From Spirabiliibacterium mucosae (GTDB lineage: Bacteria; Pseudomonadota; Gammaproteobacteria; Enterobacterales; Pasteurellaceae): DNA of 34,660 nt. Positions 1 to 8,842 of the stretch are shown piece after piece. Position 1 is the stretch's first letter, and every line of letters starts with the position of its first letter. The notes beneath the pieces were generated by a model that was not told the DNA's origin, ran no database searches, and worked only from the letters and a program-made list of their open reading frames with translations. Where the stretch lies: positions 1 to 34,660 of the forward strand of contig NZ_JABTBO010000023.1 in assembly GCF_014884965.1 (NCBI RefSeq). Reading direction: 5' to 3'. A program made the position numbers and the translations under genes.

Positions 1-1
1 G

Positions 2-77
2 TGGTGGGTCGTGAAGGATTCGAACCTTCGACCAATGGATTAAAAGTCCACTGCTCTACCGACTGAGCTAACGACCC
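2..77 (-). tRNA. tRNA-Lys (anticodon TTT)
   Basis: On the minus strand the 76-base sequence folds as a standard cloverleaf. The acceptor arm GGGTCGT pairs with ACGACCC, the discriminator is A and CCA is encoded. The D-arm contains AGCTCAGTCGGTAGAGC. The anticodon loop CTTTTAA places TTT at positions 34-36, so it reads lysine AAA/AAG codons. The T-arm has the usual GGTTCGAATCC. It lies downstream of pal on the same strand, beyond a terminator. A TATCAT element at roughly 110-115 (read on minus) could be its -10 box, but I see no convincing -35. Confidence 0.96.
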
Positions 78-204
78 ACTTGCGCTACATCGCTGTAACG
101 AGCCACTATGATACTTATTTCACAGAACATATCAATCAAAAATTGCATTTTTTTGCTTGATTGTCTGATTTGTCAACAATTTCACGTTTAAAAGCGGCTA
201 AAAC

Positions 205-235
205 AAAAAAACCTCAGCCAGGCTGAGGTTTTTGA
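205..235 (-). terminator. Rho-independent terminator after pal
   Basis: The arms CCTCAGCC (212-219) and GGCTGAGG (221-228) form a strong stem. A run of seven A on the plus strand (205-211) becomes a T tract on the minus strand, and T residues on the other side make it potentially bidirectional. It sits directly after the pal stop codon and closes the ybgC-tolQRAB-pal operon. Confidence 0.88.
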
Positions 236-251
236 ACAGGAAAAAGTGCGA

Positions 252-719
252 TTAGTACGCTAACACTGCGCGACGGTTTTTCGCGTAGTCTGCTTCTGAG
301 TGACCCAATACAGCGGGTTTTTCTTCACCGTAAGAAACAGTTGAAAGTTGGTTGCCGTTAACGCCTTTGTTGACAAGGTAGTTAACAACAGCATCGGCAC
401 GGCGTTGACCAAGTGCGATGTTGTATTCTGGGGTACCACGTTCGTCGGTGTTACCTTCAACCAACACTTTGCTTGTTGGGGTGGCTGTTAGATACAACGC
501 GTGAGCGTCTAACAGTTGTTGGTATTGACCTTCGATTGAGTATTGGTCAAAGCCAAAGTAAACGGTGTTGTAGCGTTGTTGCAAATCTGCAGCGCTGTAG
601 CTACCGAACATTTGGCCATTGTTTTGACCTTGAGATGCAGACTCATCAGATGAGCTTCCACACGCTGTTAAAACAAGCGCTGGGGCTGCGATCATAAGCA
701 CTTTTGCAAGTTTTTTCAT
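252..719 (-). CDS. pal: Peptidoglycan-associated lipoprotein Pal (P6-type)
   Basis: Pal is an outer-membrane lipoprotein that binds peptidoglycan and links to TolB, helping keep the envelope together during division. The 155-residue product starts with a short basic and hydrophobic signal ending in the lipobox LTAC, with the lipidated cysteine at residue 20. A Ser/Gln/Asn-rich linker follows. The rest is an OmpA-like peptidoglycan-binding domain with [10 protein letters not shown] and [16 protein letters not shown], the typical ligand-binding core. A clear AGGAG lies upstream of the ATG. It is the last gene of the tol-pal cluster, 13 bases after tolB. In Haemophilus the orthologue is the P6 antigen. 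No cpoB/ybgF gene follows, unlike in E. coli. Confidence 0.97.
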   Translation of the reverse strand: MKKLAKVLMIAAPALVLTACGSSSDESASQGQNNGQMFGSYSAADLQQRYNTVYFGFDQYSIEGQYQQLLDAHALYLTATPTSKVLVEGNTDERGTPEYNIALGQRRADAVVNYLVNKGVNGNQLSTVSYGEEKPAVLGHSEADYAKNRRAVLAY

Positions 720-732
720 TTAAGATTACTCC

Positions 733-2037
733 TTAGTTTTTAGTAAGAAATGGAGACCAAGCTGGGAACTTAATTTGACCGTCCACACCTGGCAACCGCG
801 CTTTAAAGCGTCCATCGGTAGACACCAATTGTAGCACTTTCCCTAACCCTTGGGTAGAGCTATAAATAATCATAATGCCATTTGGTGATACACTTGGACT
901 CTCGTCTAAGAAGGTTGAGCCTAACACTTCAACTTTTCCTGATGCGAGATCTTTTTTCACAATATGATCGGAGTCGATCATAATGAGATTTTTACCATCT
1001 GAGGTGATTTGACCACTGTAGCTGCGTCCACCGCTGCCGACATAGCTCGCGCCACCGCCGTTGGCACTCATCATGTACACCTGCGGGCTGCCGCCACGGT
1101 CAGAGGTGAACACAATTGAGCGACCATCAGGCGACCAACTCGGCTCAGTGTTGTTGCCTGCATCACGAGTGAGCTGCACTTCACCGCCGCCGTTGATATT
1201 TTTCACATAAATATTCAATTTGCCGTCACGCGATGAGGCATAAGCCAAGCGTGAGCCATCTGGTGAGAAGGCGGGTGCGCCGTTGTGACGTGGCGCTGAA
1301 GCCACCACTTTGCGCGCACCTGAGTTGAGATCTTGTGTCACGATTTGTGATTTTTTATTCTCAAAGCTCACATAAGCGAGTTTTTTGCCATCTGCTGACC
1401 AGCTTGGTGACATAATCGGTTGCGAACTGCGGTTGACGATAAACTGGTTGTGGCCGTCGTAGTCGGCTACGCGCAATTCATACGGTTTTGAGCCACCGTT
1501 GTGTTGCACCACGTAGGCAATGCGGGTGCGAAACGCGCCGCGGATGCCGGTGAGTTTTTCAAACACTTCATCACTGACGGTGTGCGCGCCATAGCGCAAT
1601 TGTTTGTTGTTTGGAATGTGGTAGCTGTTTTGCAGCAACACAGAGCCTGCCGCACCGCCGCCACCGATGGTGTCGACTAATTGATAAGCCACGTTGTAGC
1701 CCGCGCCGTCTGGCGTGATTTGGCCGACGACAATTTCACTGATGCCCAGCGCCGACCACGCTTCTGGATTCACTTCAGCAGCTGAAGCCGGTTTTTGCGG
1801 CATGCGCGCAGGCGCGATAGGGTTGAATTTGCCACTGTTGCGCAAATCGGCAGCAACAATCTCGGCAATCTCTTGCGGGGCGCTGCCTGGTCCATTCCAT
1901 TTGAAAGGCACCACGGCGATAGGTTGCGCGCCGTCGACCCCTTCATCAATCACAATGCGCACTTCTTCGGCTTTCACGCTGGCCACCAGCACGAATAAAA
2001 AGCCAAGTGCGGTCAAAATTTGCTTAAGTTGTTTCAT
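733..2037 (-). CDS. tolB: Tol-Pal system periplasmic protein TolB
   Basis: TolB is a soluble periplasmic protein that contacts Pal and the C-terminus of TolA. The 434-residue product has a signal peptide (about residues 1-23, ending SVKA). An N-terminal domain follows (about 25-160, beginning [10 protein letters not shown]), then a six-bladed beta-propeller of repeated [30 protein letters not shown] and [15 protein letters not shown] units. Length is normal for the family. AGGTGG precedes the ATG. It lies between tolA and pal on the same strand, in the conserved order. Confidence 0.97.
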   Translation of the reverse strand: MKQLKQILTALGFLFVLVASVKAEEVRIVIDEGVDGAQPIAVVPFKWNGPGSAPQEIAEIVAADLRNSGKFNPIAPARMPQKPASAAEVNPEAWSALGISEIVVGQITPDGAGYNVAYQLVDTIGGGGAAGSVLLQNSYHIPNNKQLRYGAHTVSDEVFEKLTGIRGAFRTRIAYVVQHNGGSKPYELRVADYDGHNQFIVNRSSQPIMSPSWSADGKKLAYVSFENKKSQIVTQDLNSGARKVVASAPRHNGAPAFSPDGSRLAYASSRDGKLNIYVKNINGGGEVQLTRDAGNNTEPSWSPDGRSIVFTSDRGGSPQVYMMSANGGGASYVGSGGRSYSGQITSDGKNLIMIDSDHIVKKDLASGKVEVLGSTFLDESPSVSPNGIMIIYSSTQGLGKVLQLVSTDGRFKARLPGVDGQIKFPAWSPFLTKN

Positions 2038-2063
2038 TCAAACCACCTGTTAGTCAATTGTGT

Positions 2064-3274
2064 TTATTTTAAATCAAACTCAATGGTTGGATTTTTGTAT
2101 TTATTGTAAACCGCATCTGACGGCGCCGCTGGCACTTTGCGGGTGCCTTTGATTGCACGCAGTGCAGAGTTACAAATGTCGTTTGGCCCTGACACATTAT
2201 CATAGCCTAAAATCGTACCGTCGCGTGCAAGGGAGATGCGCACGCTGCACACTTTACCTGCAAAGCTTGGGTCACGGATAAAGCGGCGTTGAATCACGCG
2301 TTTGATCACACCCGCGTATTGATCCCCAACTTTATCGCCGTTGCCGCTGCCAGCGGCTGCACCTTGGCCTTGTGAGCCTTTGCCGTTTTGGTTTGACCCG
2401 CGGTTAGCCGAGCCACCACCGATGGTGCCGTTGTTGATCAAATCATCCAATGCGGCTTGCTGCGCAGCTTTTTTAGCTTTAGCGGCCGCATCAGCCTTGG
2501 CTTTGGCTTCCGCGGCGGCTTTGGCTTTGGCCTCAGCATCCGCTTTTGCTTTTGCTTCCGCAGCGGCTTTCGCTTTGGCCTCCGCAGCAGCTTTGGCTTT
2601 GGCCTCCGCAGCAGCTTTGGCTTTGGCCTCGGCATCGGCTTTTGCTTTGGCTTCAGCAGCGGCTTTGGCTTTGGCCTCAGCTTCCGCTTTGGCTTTGGCC
2701 TCCGCAGCGGCTTTAGCTTTGGCTTCAGCATCCGCTTTGGCTTTCGCCTCTGCCTTAGCTTTCGCTTGGGCTTTTAATTCCGCTTCTTTTTCGCTTTTTC
2801 AGCCAGCTGCGCTTGGCGCTGGACTTCTTCACGCGCTTGTTGTTCTTGCAATTTTTGCTGTTGCAATTTTTCTTGTTCTTGTTTTTGGCGTTGCGCTTGC
2901 TCTCGCGCTTGTTCCGCTTTTTGCTTTTCAGCTTCGCGTTGTTTTTCCAGCTCACGCTGTTTTTCAAGTTCGCGTTGTTTTTGTGCTTCACGCTGTTGTT
3001 GCTCACGCTCGGCAATTTCGCGTTTTTCTTGCTCTTGCTTGGCGCGCTCAACATCGCCTTTTTGCTGCTGTTTCACACGCCCGAACTCGCGCGCAGCTTG
3101 GCCGGTGTCAACCATCACCACACCCATGGTGTCGCCGTCGCCTTCTCCGCCGCCCATAGCCGGCATGTAGCGATACCAAAGCGAGCCGAGAATGAGCGTA
3201 AGAAAGAGGAGTGCATGCAGCAAGATTGAAACAACAACCGCACGACTTAACTTCTTGTTTTTATCACTTCGCAC
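2064..3274 (-). CDS. tolA: Cell-envelope protein TolA, frame broken once as read
   Basis: TolA spans the periplasm and couples the TolQR proton-motive-force motor to TolB and Pal. The N-terminal part begins with GTG at 3274 behind AAGGAAG. It has one membrane anchor (about residues 11-33) with the family Ser16/His20 pair. A long Gln/Glu/Arg-rich and then Lys/Ala/Glu-rich coiled coil follows. The C-terminal domain (2064 to about 2400), with GDQYAGVIKRVIQ and two cysteines, lies in a different frame. The break is at a run of five T (2787-2791, five A on minus). A sixth base joins the halves into about 403 residues, the usual size. I read this as a base-call error. A -1 slip on AAA-AAG would give the same result and cannot be excluded from sequence alone. 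Confidence 0.93.
2451..2780 (-). repeat. Ala/Lys/Glu coding repeats in the TolA stalk
   Basis: About 330 bases are built from degenerate 12- to 18-base units, on the plus strand variants of GCTTTGGCTTTGGCCTC with GCAGCGGCTTT or GCATCGGCTTT. On the minus strand they encode repeated KAKAEA and KADAEA motifs that form the long helical stalk of TolA. Because all three frames stay open, the region produces several spurious open frames on both strands. Repeat number is expected to vary between strains. Confidence 0.9.
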
Positions 3275-3288
3275 ACTGCTTCCTTTGC

Positions 3289-3711
3289 TTAGAGCGGGTT
3301 GGTCATCAAACCTGCTTTGTCAACACCCGCTAAATGGAGCAAACTTAACCCTTTGATGATCTCTTCATACGGGGCATCTTTGGCGCCGCCGACCAAAAAG
3401 GTGGTTTGGTTGTCTTTGTCGTAGATTTCTTTCGACATCTCGGTGACCGCACTTTCACTTAAGTTTTCGTTGCGTTGCCCGTCGATCACCAGCGTGTATT
3501 CCCCCACGCCGGTAACTTCCAAAATCACTGGCGTTTTGTCTTCATTAGAGACACTTTTGCTGTCGGCAGAATCGGGCAGCTCCACCTCAACACTTTGGCT
3601 GATGATCGGTGCCGTGGCCATGAAAATCAGCAATAGCACCAACAATACGTCCAAAAAGGGTACGATGTTGATTTCTGATTTGATATTACGTCGTTGACGT
3701 CGATATGCCAT
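3289..3711 (-). CDS. tolR: Tol-Pal system proton-channel protein TolR
   Basis: TolR is an ExbD-family inner-membrane protein. With TolQ it converts proton motive force into movement of TolA. The 140-residue product has a basic N-terminus, then one transmembrane helix (about residues 15-37, INIVPFLDVLLVLLLIF) containing Asp21, which matches the proton-carrying aspartate of the family. A periplasmic domain follows. It lies 9 bases after tolQ and 14 bases before tolA, so it is co-transcribed. Confidence 0.97.
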   Translation of the reverse strand: MAYRRQRRNIKSEINIVPFLDVLLVLLLIFMATAPIISQSVEVELPDSADSKSVSNEDKTPVILEVTGVGEYTLVIDGQRNENLSESAVTEMSKEIYDKDNQTTFLVGGAKDAPYEEIIKGLSLLHLAGVDKAGLMTNPL

Positions 3712-3720
3712 AACAACCTC

Positions 3721-4407
3721 TTACACTGTTTGATGTTTTGCAAAGGCTTGGCGATGCAAAATGGTGGTGAATTCATCAATAAAGTTGCTGTAATTTTGCT
3801 CGAGTTTGCTCACACGCAAGCTTAAGCGGTTGTAGGCCATCACCGCTGGGATCGCCGCAAACAAACCAATGGCGGTGGCGATCAAGGCTTCTGCAATCCC
3901 TGGTGCAACCATTTGCAAGGTCGCTTGTTTGACGTTACTCAACGCCATAAATGCATGCATAATCCCCCACACGGTGCCAAACAAGCCGATGTACGGGCTG
4001 ATGGAGGCAACGGTGGCCAAAAACGGAATGCGGTTTTCAACATCTTCAATCTCACGGTTTAAGGTGAGGTTCATTGCACGCGTGGTGCCTTGAATCACGG
4101 CCTCAGGTGAGCTGTGGGTGGATTGCAGGCGCAAAAATTCTTTAAAGCCAACATAAAAAATCTGCTCGCTGCCACTTAAGCCATCACGGCGATTTTCAAG
4201 GCCATCGTAGAGTTTGCGTAAATCTTCACCCGACCAGAAGCGATCTTCAAAGGTGGCGGAGGATTTCAACGCTTGGCGCAAAATGGCGCTGCGCTGGATC
4301 ATAATCGCCCATGAGATAATCGAAAACAGGATAAGAATACCAATTACGATTTGCACCACGATACTGGCATCTAAAAATAGTTGTAGAAAGTTTAACTCGT
4401 TTGACAT
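3721..4407 (-). CDS. tolQ: Tol-Pal system protein TolQ
   Basis: TolQ is a MotA/TolQ/ExbB-family membrane protein and the stator partner of TolR. The 228-residue product has a first membrane helix near residues 14-36 and two more in the C-terminal half ([20 protein letters not shown] and [20 protein letters not shown]), with the conserved [10 protein letters not shown] stretch. I chose the ATG at 4407 because GAGG lies six bases before it. A start four codons upstream has no such site. The gene starts 8 bases after the ybgC stop codon. Confidence 0.96.
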   Translation of the reverse strand: MSNELNFLQLFLDASIVVQIVIGILILFSIISWAIMIQRSAILRQALKSSATFEDRFWSGEDLRKLYDGLENRRDGLSGSEQIFYVGFKEFLRLQSTHSSPEAVIQGTTRAMNLTLNREIEDVENRIPFLATVASISPYIGLFGTVWGIMHAFMALSNVKQATLQMVAPGIAEALIATAIGLFAAIPAVMAYNRLSLRVSKLEQNYSNFIDEFTTILHRQAFAKHQTV

Positions 4408-4415
4408 CAAAAACC

Positions 4416-4829
4416 TCAATCGTCAAGATCACTGCTTTGTAAAATAAAAGCACTGCGAATTTCACTTGGCAGTGCCATCGGTTTCATTTTGCTTAAATTC
4501 ACTGTCGCCACCACCACAGTCGCCGTGGATAAACACGTTTCACCACGCCAAAGGCTTTGCTTGAACACCAAGCTAACCCCTTTGATTTGGCTGACCGCAC
4601 TTTTCACCGTTAAGGCGTCATCTAACTTCGCGGGCAGGCGATAATCAATCTCCAAGCGTTTGACCACAAAGGCCAAGTGGTGCGCTTGCAACAGCGCTTG
4701 CTGCCCAAAGCCCAGTTGGCGTAAATATTCGGTGCGCGCTCGCTCGAAAAAGTGCAAATAGCGCGCGTGATACACCACGCCACCGGCGTCAGTGTCTTCG
4801 TAATAAACGCGTAGTTCAAAACTGTGCAC
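4416..4829 (-). CDS. ybgC: Tol-Pal-associated acyl-CoA thioesterase YbgC
   Basis: YbgC is a cytoplasmic hot-dog-fold thioesterase encoded first in tol-pal operons. The family signature [20 protein letters not shown] is present near the N-terminus, including the catalytic Asp. I place the start at the GTG at 4829 because GGTGGAG lies seven bases upstream, giving 137 residues, the usual size. An upstream ATG at 4865 would add 12 residues unlike the family and would lie inside the putative promoter. The operon promoter is immediately upstream. Confidence 0.9.
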   Translation of the reverse strand: MHSFELRVYYEDTDAGGVVYHARYLHFFERARTEYLRQLGFGQQALLQAHHLAFVVKRLEIDYRLPAKLDDALTVKSAVSQIKGVSLVFKQSLWRGETCLSTATVVVATVNLSKMKPMALPSEIRSAFILQSSDLDD

Positions 4830-4857
4830 AGTGCTACTCCACCCTTTAAAGCTTGAT

Positions 4858-4886
4858 ATTATCAAGAATTTCTTAGCAATTGTCTA
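4858..4886 (-). promoter_or_regulatory. Putative sigma-70 promoter of ybgC-tolQRAB-pal
   Basis: Read on the minus strand, TAGACA (4881-4886) and GATAAT (4858-4863) are separated by exactly 17 bases, each one mismatch from consensus. Transcription would start about 20 bases before the ybgC GTG. The -35 element lies between two direct copies of TAGCAATTG. This is inferred from sequence only. Confidence 0.6.
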
Positions 4887-4947
4887 GCAATTGCATAACA
4901 GTTATCCAATATTACGCTCTTAGACCGCACTTTTGTGTTTATGTTCG

Positions 4948-4977
4948 AAAAAAAGCATCTCAAAGAGAGATGCTTTT
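4948..4977 (-). terminator. Rho-independent terminator of the cyd operon
   Basis: The arms AAAAGCATCTC (4951-4961) and GAGATGCTTTT (4967-4977) form an 11-base-pair stem with a 5-base loop. The run of A just below it on plus (4948-4954) gives a T tract on minus. It begins two bases beyond the ybgE stop codon and separates the cyd operon from the tol-pal operon. Confidence 0.88.
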
Positions 4978-4979
4978 GC

Positions 4980-5267
4980 TTAGACAAGATAGATAAATGC
5001 CAGCCCTGCAATCGCGGCGAGGTAGCCGATATAGGGGTTAAAAATCAGCTTCCAGCGCGCTTTGATTAAATCCAGACCCATGCCGTGAATCCATAAAATG
5101 GACGTCCCCCAAATTAAAAACGAGGTAAACAGCGGCGATGGCCCGCCAAAATCGAGCGCAAAGCGTTTGGCATTGAGGAAAAAGCTCACCATCAACACCA
5201 CAGCTAAGATAAGTGAAAGGGCTCGCCAGGAGCCCTTGTTGACAGATTGATAGAGTTTATCAATCAT
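4980..5267 (-). CDS. ybgE: cyd operon protein YbgE
   Basis: The 95-residue product is a small inner-membrane protein of the YbgE family, found at the end of cytochrome bd operons. Three hydrophobic segments are visible (about residues 16-31, 45-60 and 77-94). The stretch GMGLDLIKARWKLIFNP resembles the family core. Its molecular function is not established. It starts three bases after the cydX stop codon. The order cydA-cydB-cydX-ybgE followed by ybgC-tolQ matches E. coli. Confidence 0.9.
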   Translation of the reverse strand: MIDKLYQSVNKGSWRALSLILAVVLMVSFFLNAKRFALDFGGPSPLFTSFLIWGTSILWIHGMGLDLIKARWKLIFNPYIGYLAAIAGLAFIYLV

Positions 5268-5270
5268 GAT

Positions 5271-5372
5271 TTACTCTTCATCAAATGTGCCTGTTTTTTC
5301 AGCACTGATAGTCACGATGGCTGAGAACATCACAGCGAGCATCACGCCTAAGATCCAAACTACATAATACAT
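5271..5372 (-). CDS. cydX: Cytochrome bd-I oxidase small subunit CydX
   Basis: This 33-codon gene encodes a single-helix peptide beginning MYYVVWILGVMLA and ending TGTFDEE. Family members are 30-40 residues, with an aromatic N-terminus, a WILG motif and an acidic tail, all present here. CydX binds CydAB in the inner membrane and stabilises the haem site of the oxidase. AGGAGG lies seven bases before the ATG. It falls between cydB and ybgE, the expected place. Confidence 0.95.
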   Translation of the reverse strand: MYYVVWILGVMLAVMFSAIVTISAEKTGTFDEE

Positions 5373-5383
5373 TGTGTGTCCTC

Positions 5384-6520
5384 CTAGTAAAGTGAGCTTT
5401 TGTTGTTTTCAATGAAGTTGCTGTCAATGCGGCCAAACATTTTGATGTAGGCCCAAATGGTGTATGCCAGCAAAATCACCACGAAAACCAAGGCAAAGCC
5501 GAGCATCAAGGTCAAGGTCAATTGGCTTGATGTGGCATCCCACATGGTTAAGCTTGTGTTCGGTTGTGTGATTGACGGCATGATGAACGGGAACATCGCC
5601 ACACCACAGGTGAAAATGATGCCCGCCATGGTCAATGACGAGAACAAGAAGGCAAAACCTGAGCGGTTAGCTTTCGAGAACACAATGTTCAACAGCGCAC
5701 TCACCAAACCTAATGCAGGCAGCGCCCACAAAATTGGCATCGCTTTGAAGTTGTTGAACCATGCACCTGTTTCCAGCGCCACTTCTTTGCCCAATGGGGT
5801 TGAAGCCGCGTTGTGATCCATCACGCTGGTGACCACAAAGCCATCTTTGAACAGCAACCATACACCGGCTAAAGCAAAGGTGATGAAGGTGGCAAACGCG
5901 CCTACTTGTGTCACCATGCGCGCACGGTCACGCAAGTCTGCAGTGGTTTTCATTTGCAGCCACGCCGCACCTTGGGTGGTGAGCATTGATAAGCTAATCA
6001 AGCCACACAGCAAAGCAAACGGGTTCAACAAGCCCCAGAAAGAGCCAGTGTATTTAACTTGCAAAATGTCGTTGAATTCAAATGGCACGCCTTGCAACAA
6101 GTTACCAAAGGCAACACCAAACACCAATGATGGCACCAAGCCACTGATGCAAAGGCCCCAATCCCACGCACTACGCCATTTCGGGCTGTCGATTTTCGCG
6201 CGGTATTCCAAGCCCACTGGGCGGAAGAACAACGCCGCCAGCACCAAAATCATGGCGATGAAAAAGCCAGAGAATGAGGTGGCATAAACCATTGGCCAGG
6301 CCGCAAACATTGCGCCACCGGCGGTGAGTAACCAAACTTGGTTACCATCCCAGTGCGGGGCGATGGTGTTAATCATCACACGGCGTTCAACTTCTTTTTT
6401 GCCTGCAAATGGCAACAAGGTCAACACGCCCATGTCAAAACCGTCTGTTACTGCAAATCCTAACAGCAATACGCCAACCAGCAGCCACCAGATAAAACGG
6501 AGAATTTCGTAATCAATCAT
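5384..6520 (-). CDS. cydB: Cytochrome bd ubiquinol oxidase subunit II
   Basis: CydB is the second large subunit of the quinol oxidase that reduces oxygen to water at low oxygen tension. The 378-residue product is strongly hydrophobic with about eight or nine membrane helices. It starts MIDYEILRFIWWLLVGVLL and contains AVTDGFDMGVLTLLPF and APHWDGNQVWLLTAGGAMFA, both typical of the family. The length matches E. coli CydB (379). GGAG precedes the ATG. It is 14 bases from the cydA stop codon. Confidence 0.97.
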   Translation of the reverse strand: MIDYEILRFIWWLLVGVLLLGFAVTDGFDMGVLTLLPFAGKKEVERRVMINTIAPHWDGNQVWLLTAGGAMFAAWPMVYATSFSGFFIAMILVLAALFFRPVGLEYRAKIDSPKWRSAWDWGLCISGLVPSLVFGVAFGNLLQGVPFEFNDILQVKYTGSFWGLLNPFALLCGLISLSMLTTQGAAWLQMKTTADLRDRARMVTQVGAFATFITFALAGVWLLFKDGFVVTSVMDHNAASTPLGKEVALETGAWFNNFKAMPILWALPALGLVSALLNIVFSKANRSGFAFLFSSLTMAGIIFTCGVAMFPFIMPSITQPNTSLTMWDATSSQLTLTLMLGFALVFVVILLAYTIWAYIKMFGRIDSNFIENNKSSLY

Positions 6521-6534
6521 CTTTTGTCTCCTGC

Positions 6535-8084
6535 TTATTTCGCTGTTTGTTCAAAATAGTAACGACCTGTTTTCAACGCACTTGGGCCAAGGCGACCGTA
6601 TTTGAACATCAAATACATCTCAGCAACCAAGAAGATACTGTAGATCGTACAGATTGTAATAATCGAGAACCAAAGATCGCCTGTGGTCAAGTCAGAGTGC
6701 GCCACACCCACCGGCAACATATTATAAATTGCCCACGGTTGACGGCCATATTCTGTCAAGAACCAGCCACTTTCAATGGCAATCCACGGCAGTGGCAGTG
6801 ACCACAACAGCAAGCGGTGCAGCCAACGGCGTTGGCCAATTTTCTTGCTCACGGTGGTCGCGAAAGCTGCAATCAGCAACAAGACGAGCAAGCCACCGAC
6901 AGCCATCATCACACGGAAGGCATAGAAAGTTGGGCCCACTTTAGGAATGGTTGACGCCGCAGCTTGTTTGATTTGCTCATCGGTAGCATCAACCACGTTG
7001 TCGGTGTAGCTCTTAAGCAACAAACCAAAGCCTAAGTCTTTTTCGTATTCTTTGAATTGTGCTTTATCTGCCTCGGTATAATCACCGCTGCGCAGTTTTT
7101 GCAACAATTGATAAGCCACCATACCATTGCGAACGCGCTGTTCGTTTTCAACTTTCAGATCACGAAGGCCGGTGATTTCTTCTGTCAACGAACGGGTTGC
7201 AATAATCCCTGCTGCATACGGAATCGAAATGGCAAAGTCATTTTTCATTTCTTTTCGTTTGGAATCACAAACAAATTCCAGTCTGCAGGGGCAGGCTCTG
7301 TGTGCCATTCACCTTCCATCGCAGCCAACTTCACAGGTTGTGCTTTACCGATGTAGTAACCAGATTCGTCACCCATGATGATAACGGAGATGACGGCAAT
7401 CAAACCAAATGGCGCTGCAACGGAGAATGACCGTTTAGCAAAGCCAATATCGCGGCCTTTGAGAAGGTAATACGAGCTGATACCTAACACAAAGATCGCA
7501 CCGCAAACATAACCAGCGGATAAGGTGTGCATAAATTTGGTTTGTGCAATTGGGCTTAACCACAAGTCTAAAAAGCTGGTCATTTCCATTCGCATGGTTT
7601 CAAAATTAAATTCTGACCCCACTGGTTTTTGCATCCAGCCGTTGGCCACCAAAATCCACATCGCAGAAAGGTTTGAACCAATAGCCACGAGATAGGTTGA
7701 CAACAAGTGTTTGCCTTTGGATAGGCGATCCCAACCGAAGAAGAACAGACCCACAAAGGTGGATTCCATAAAGAAGGCAAGCAACGCTTCAACCGCCAAC
7801 GGCGCGCCGAAGATATCCCCAACATAGTGAGAATAGTATGACCAGTTAGTCCCGAATTGGAACTCCATGGTGATCCCGGTGGTCACACCTAGGGCAAAGT
7901 TGATACCAAATAATTTACCCCAGAATTTGGTCATGTCTTTATACACTTCTTTGCCTGTCACCACATACAAGGTTTCCATGATCACGAGGATAAAGGAAAG
8001 ACCGAGTGTCAGTGGTACAAACAAAAAGTGATAAAGTGCGGTTAATGCGAACTGCAATCGAGAGAGTTCAACAATATCTAACAT
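6535..8084 (-). CDS. cydA: Cytochrome bd ubiquinol oxidase subunit I, frame broken once as read
   Basis: CydA carries the haems and the quinol site of cytochrome bd. The start at 8084 follows GGAG by six bases. The N-terminal part has His19 in [16 protein letters not shown] and [14 protein letters not shown], the expected haem-ligand regions. After [12 protein letters not shown] the frame stops, and the rest ([21 protein letters not shown] onward, with the Q-loop region and C-terminal helices) continues in another frame. The break is at four T on plus (7252-7255). A fifth base gives about 516 residues, the size of long-Q-loop CydA proteins. An in-frame reading of this widely conserved gene is expected, so I take the gap as a sequencing error. 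Confidence 0.94.
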
Positions 8085-8541
8085 CTCAACTCCTTGTAAA
8101 CACTACAAGTTTTAGTGTTTGATTACGCAATGTAATCACCCCAGCATTTCAAAAAAATGCCACTTTCAAAAAACTCACCGCACTTTTGTGTTAAATGATG
8201 AAAAATCAACCAACAAACAGAAAAGTGAGAATAAGCAAATAATCCTATTTATCATACCTGTGATCAGGCACAAAAAACAGAAATTTTAATATTTCTGTCA
8301 CATTTTATTACAAAGATCAAAAAATGACGAAATTAAACCCCAGCAAAAAAATTGATATAAATCAACTTTATTAAAATTTTGTTATTTTTTAACCTTATAC
8401 CCTATTAAATCACTCGGTTATTTCGCCAAAATTTACGTTACTTTAATGACAAAAAATAGACACAACGGATTTAATTTGTTATTTTTGCAGATATTTTGCA
8501 AATTATTAATTTATTATCTCCAATTTGGAAAGGGCATTTAA
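8085..8541. other. AT-rich divergent intergenic region, cydA / small secreted protein
   Basis: These 457 bases separate divergent genes and contain no credible open frame. They hold one uptake core (8177-8185), a perfect FNR-type palindrome (8352-8365) and many A/T runs that could contain -10 elements for either direction. The promoters cannot be placed with confidence by eye. The length and the FNR site suggest oxygen-dependent control of the cyd operon. Confidence 0.7.
8352..8365. promoter_or_regulatory. FNR-type binding site
   Basis: TTGATATAAATCAA matches the FNR consensus TTGAT-N4-ATCAA at all ten specified positions. It lies about 270 bases upstream of cydA (minus) and about 180 bases upstream of the small plus-strand gene. 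In enterobacteria cydAB responds to FNR and ArcA, so the cyd operon is the likelier target. Assignment to one direction is inference. Confidence 0.72.
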
Positions 8542-8840
8542 ATGACGCACACCATTCGATTCACTTTCGGCCTTGTTTTAGGCCTTGGCCTGCTGGCCTT
8601 CAACGCACAGGCCGAGCAATTGCCAAGCCAATGCAAAAAACTCTTCACCGAAACTGAGCAATTGATCAAAGAAGCCGAACAACAACCCGGCACCCACACT
8701 CAGTTCACTTCAATTAAAACAAACTCTCACAAAGCAAAAAGCAAATCTTAGCGCTCGATCGTGACGTGCAAATCAAAAGCTGTGATAAAGGCTTGACCGC
8801 ACTTAACAATTTGAAGAGCAAAGATATCAGCAACAACTGA
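8542..8840 (+). CDS. Small secreted protein, DUF5339-like, frame broken once as read
   Basis: The gene begins at an ATG seven bases after GGAAAGGG and encodes a signal peptide (about residues 1-24, ending FNAQA) followed by a short charged domain. As read it stops after 69 residues. Adding one A to the run of four at 8716-8719 extends the frame through QILALDRDVQIKSCDKGLTA to a TGA at 8838, giving 99 residues with two cysteines, one near each end of the mature part. That recalls small Pasteurellaceae periplasmic proteins of the DUF5339 type; the assignment is from memory. Function is unknown. The stop codon is three bases from the convergent ruvB stop. Confidence 0.68.
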
Positions 8841-8842
8841 TC

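Noticed and set aside
2341-3159. Long plus-strand open frame rich in Ala and Leu opposite tolA
   Set aside because: It is the antisense reading of the TolA Lys/Ala/Glu repeats, which leave all frames open. There is no ribosome site and no natural domain.
5457-6287. Plus-strand open frames opposite cydB
   Set aside because: They are shadows of the cydB reading frame, with no ribosome site and no recognisable domain.
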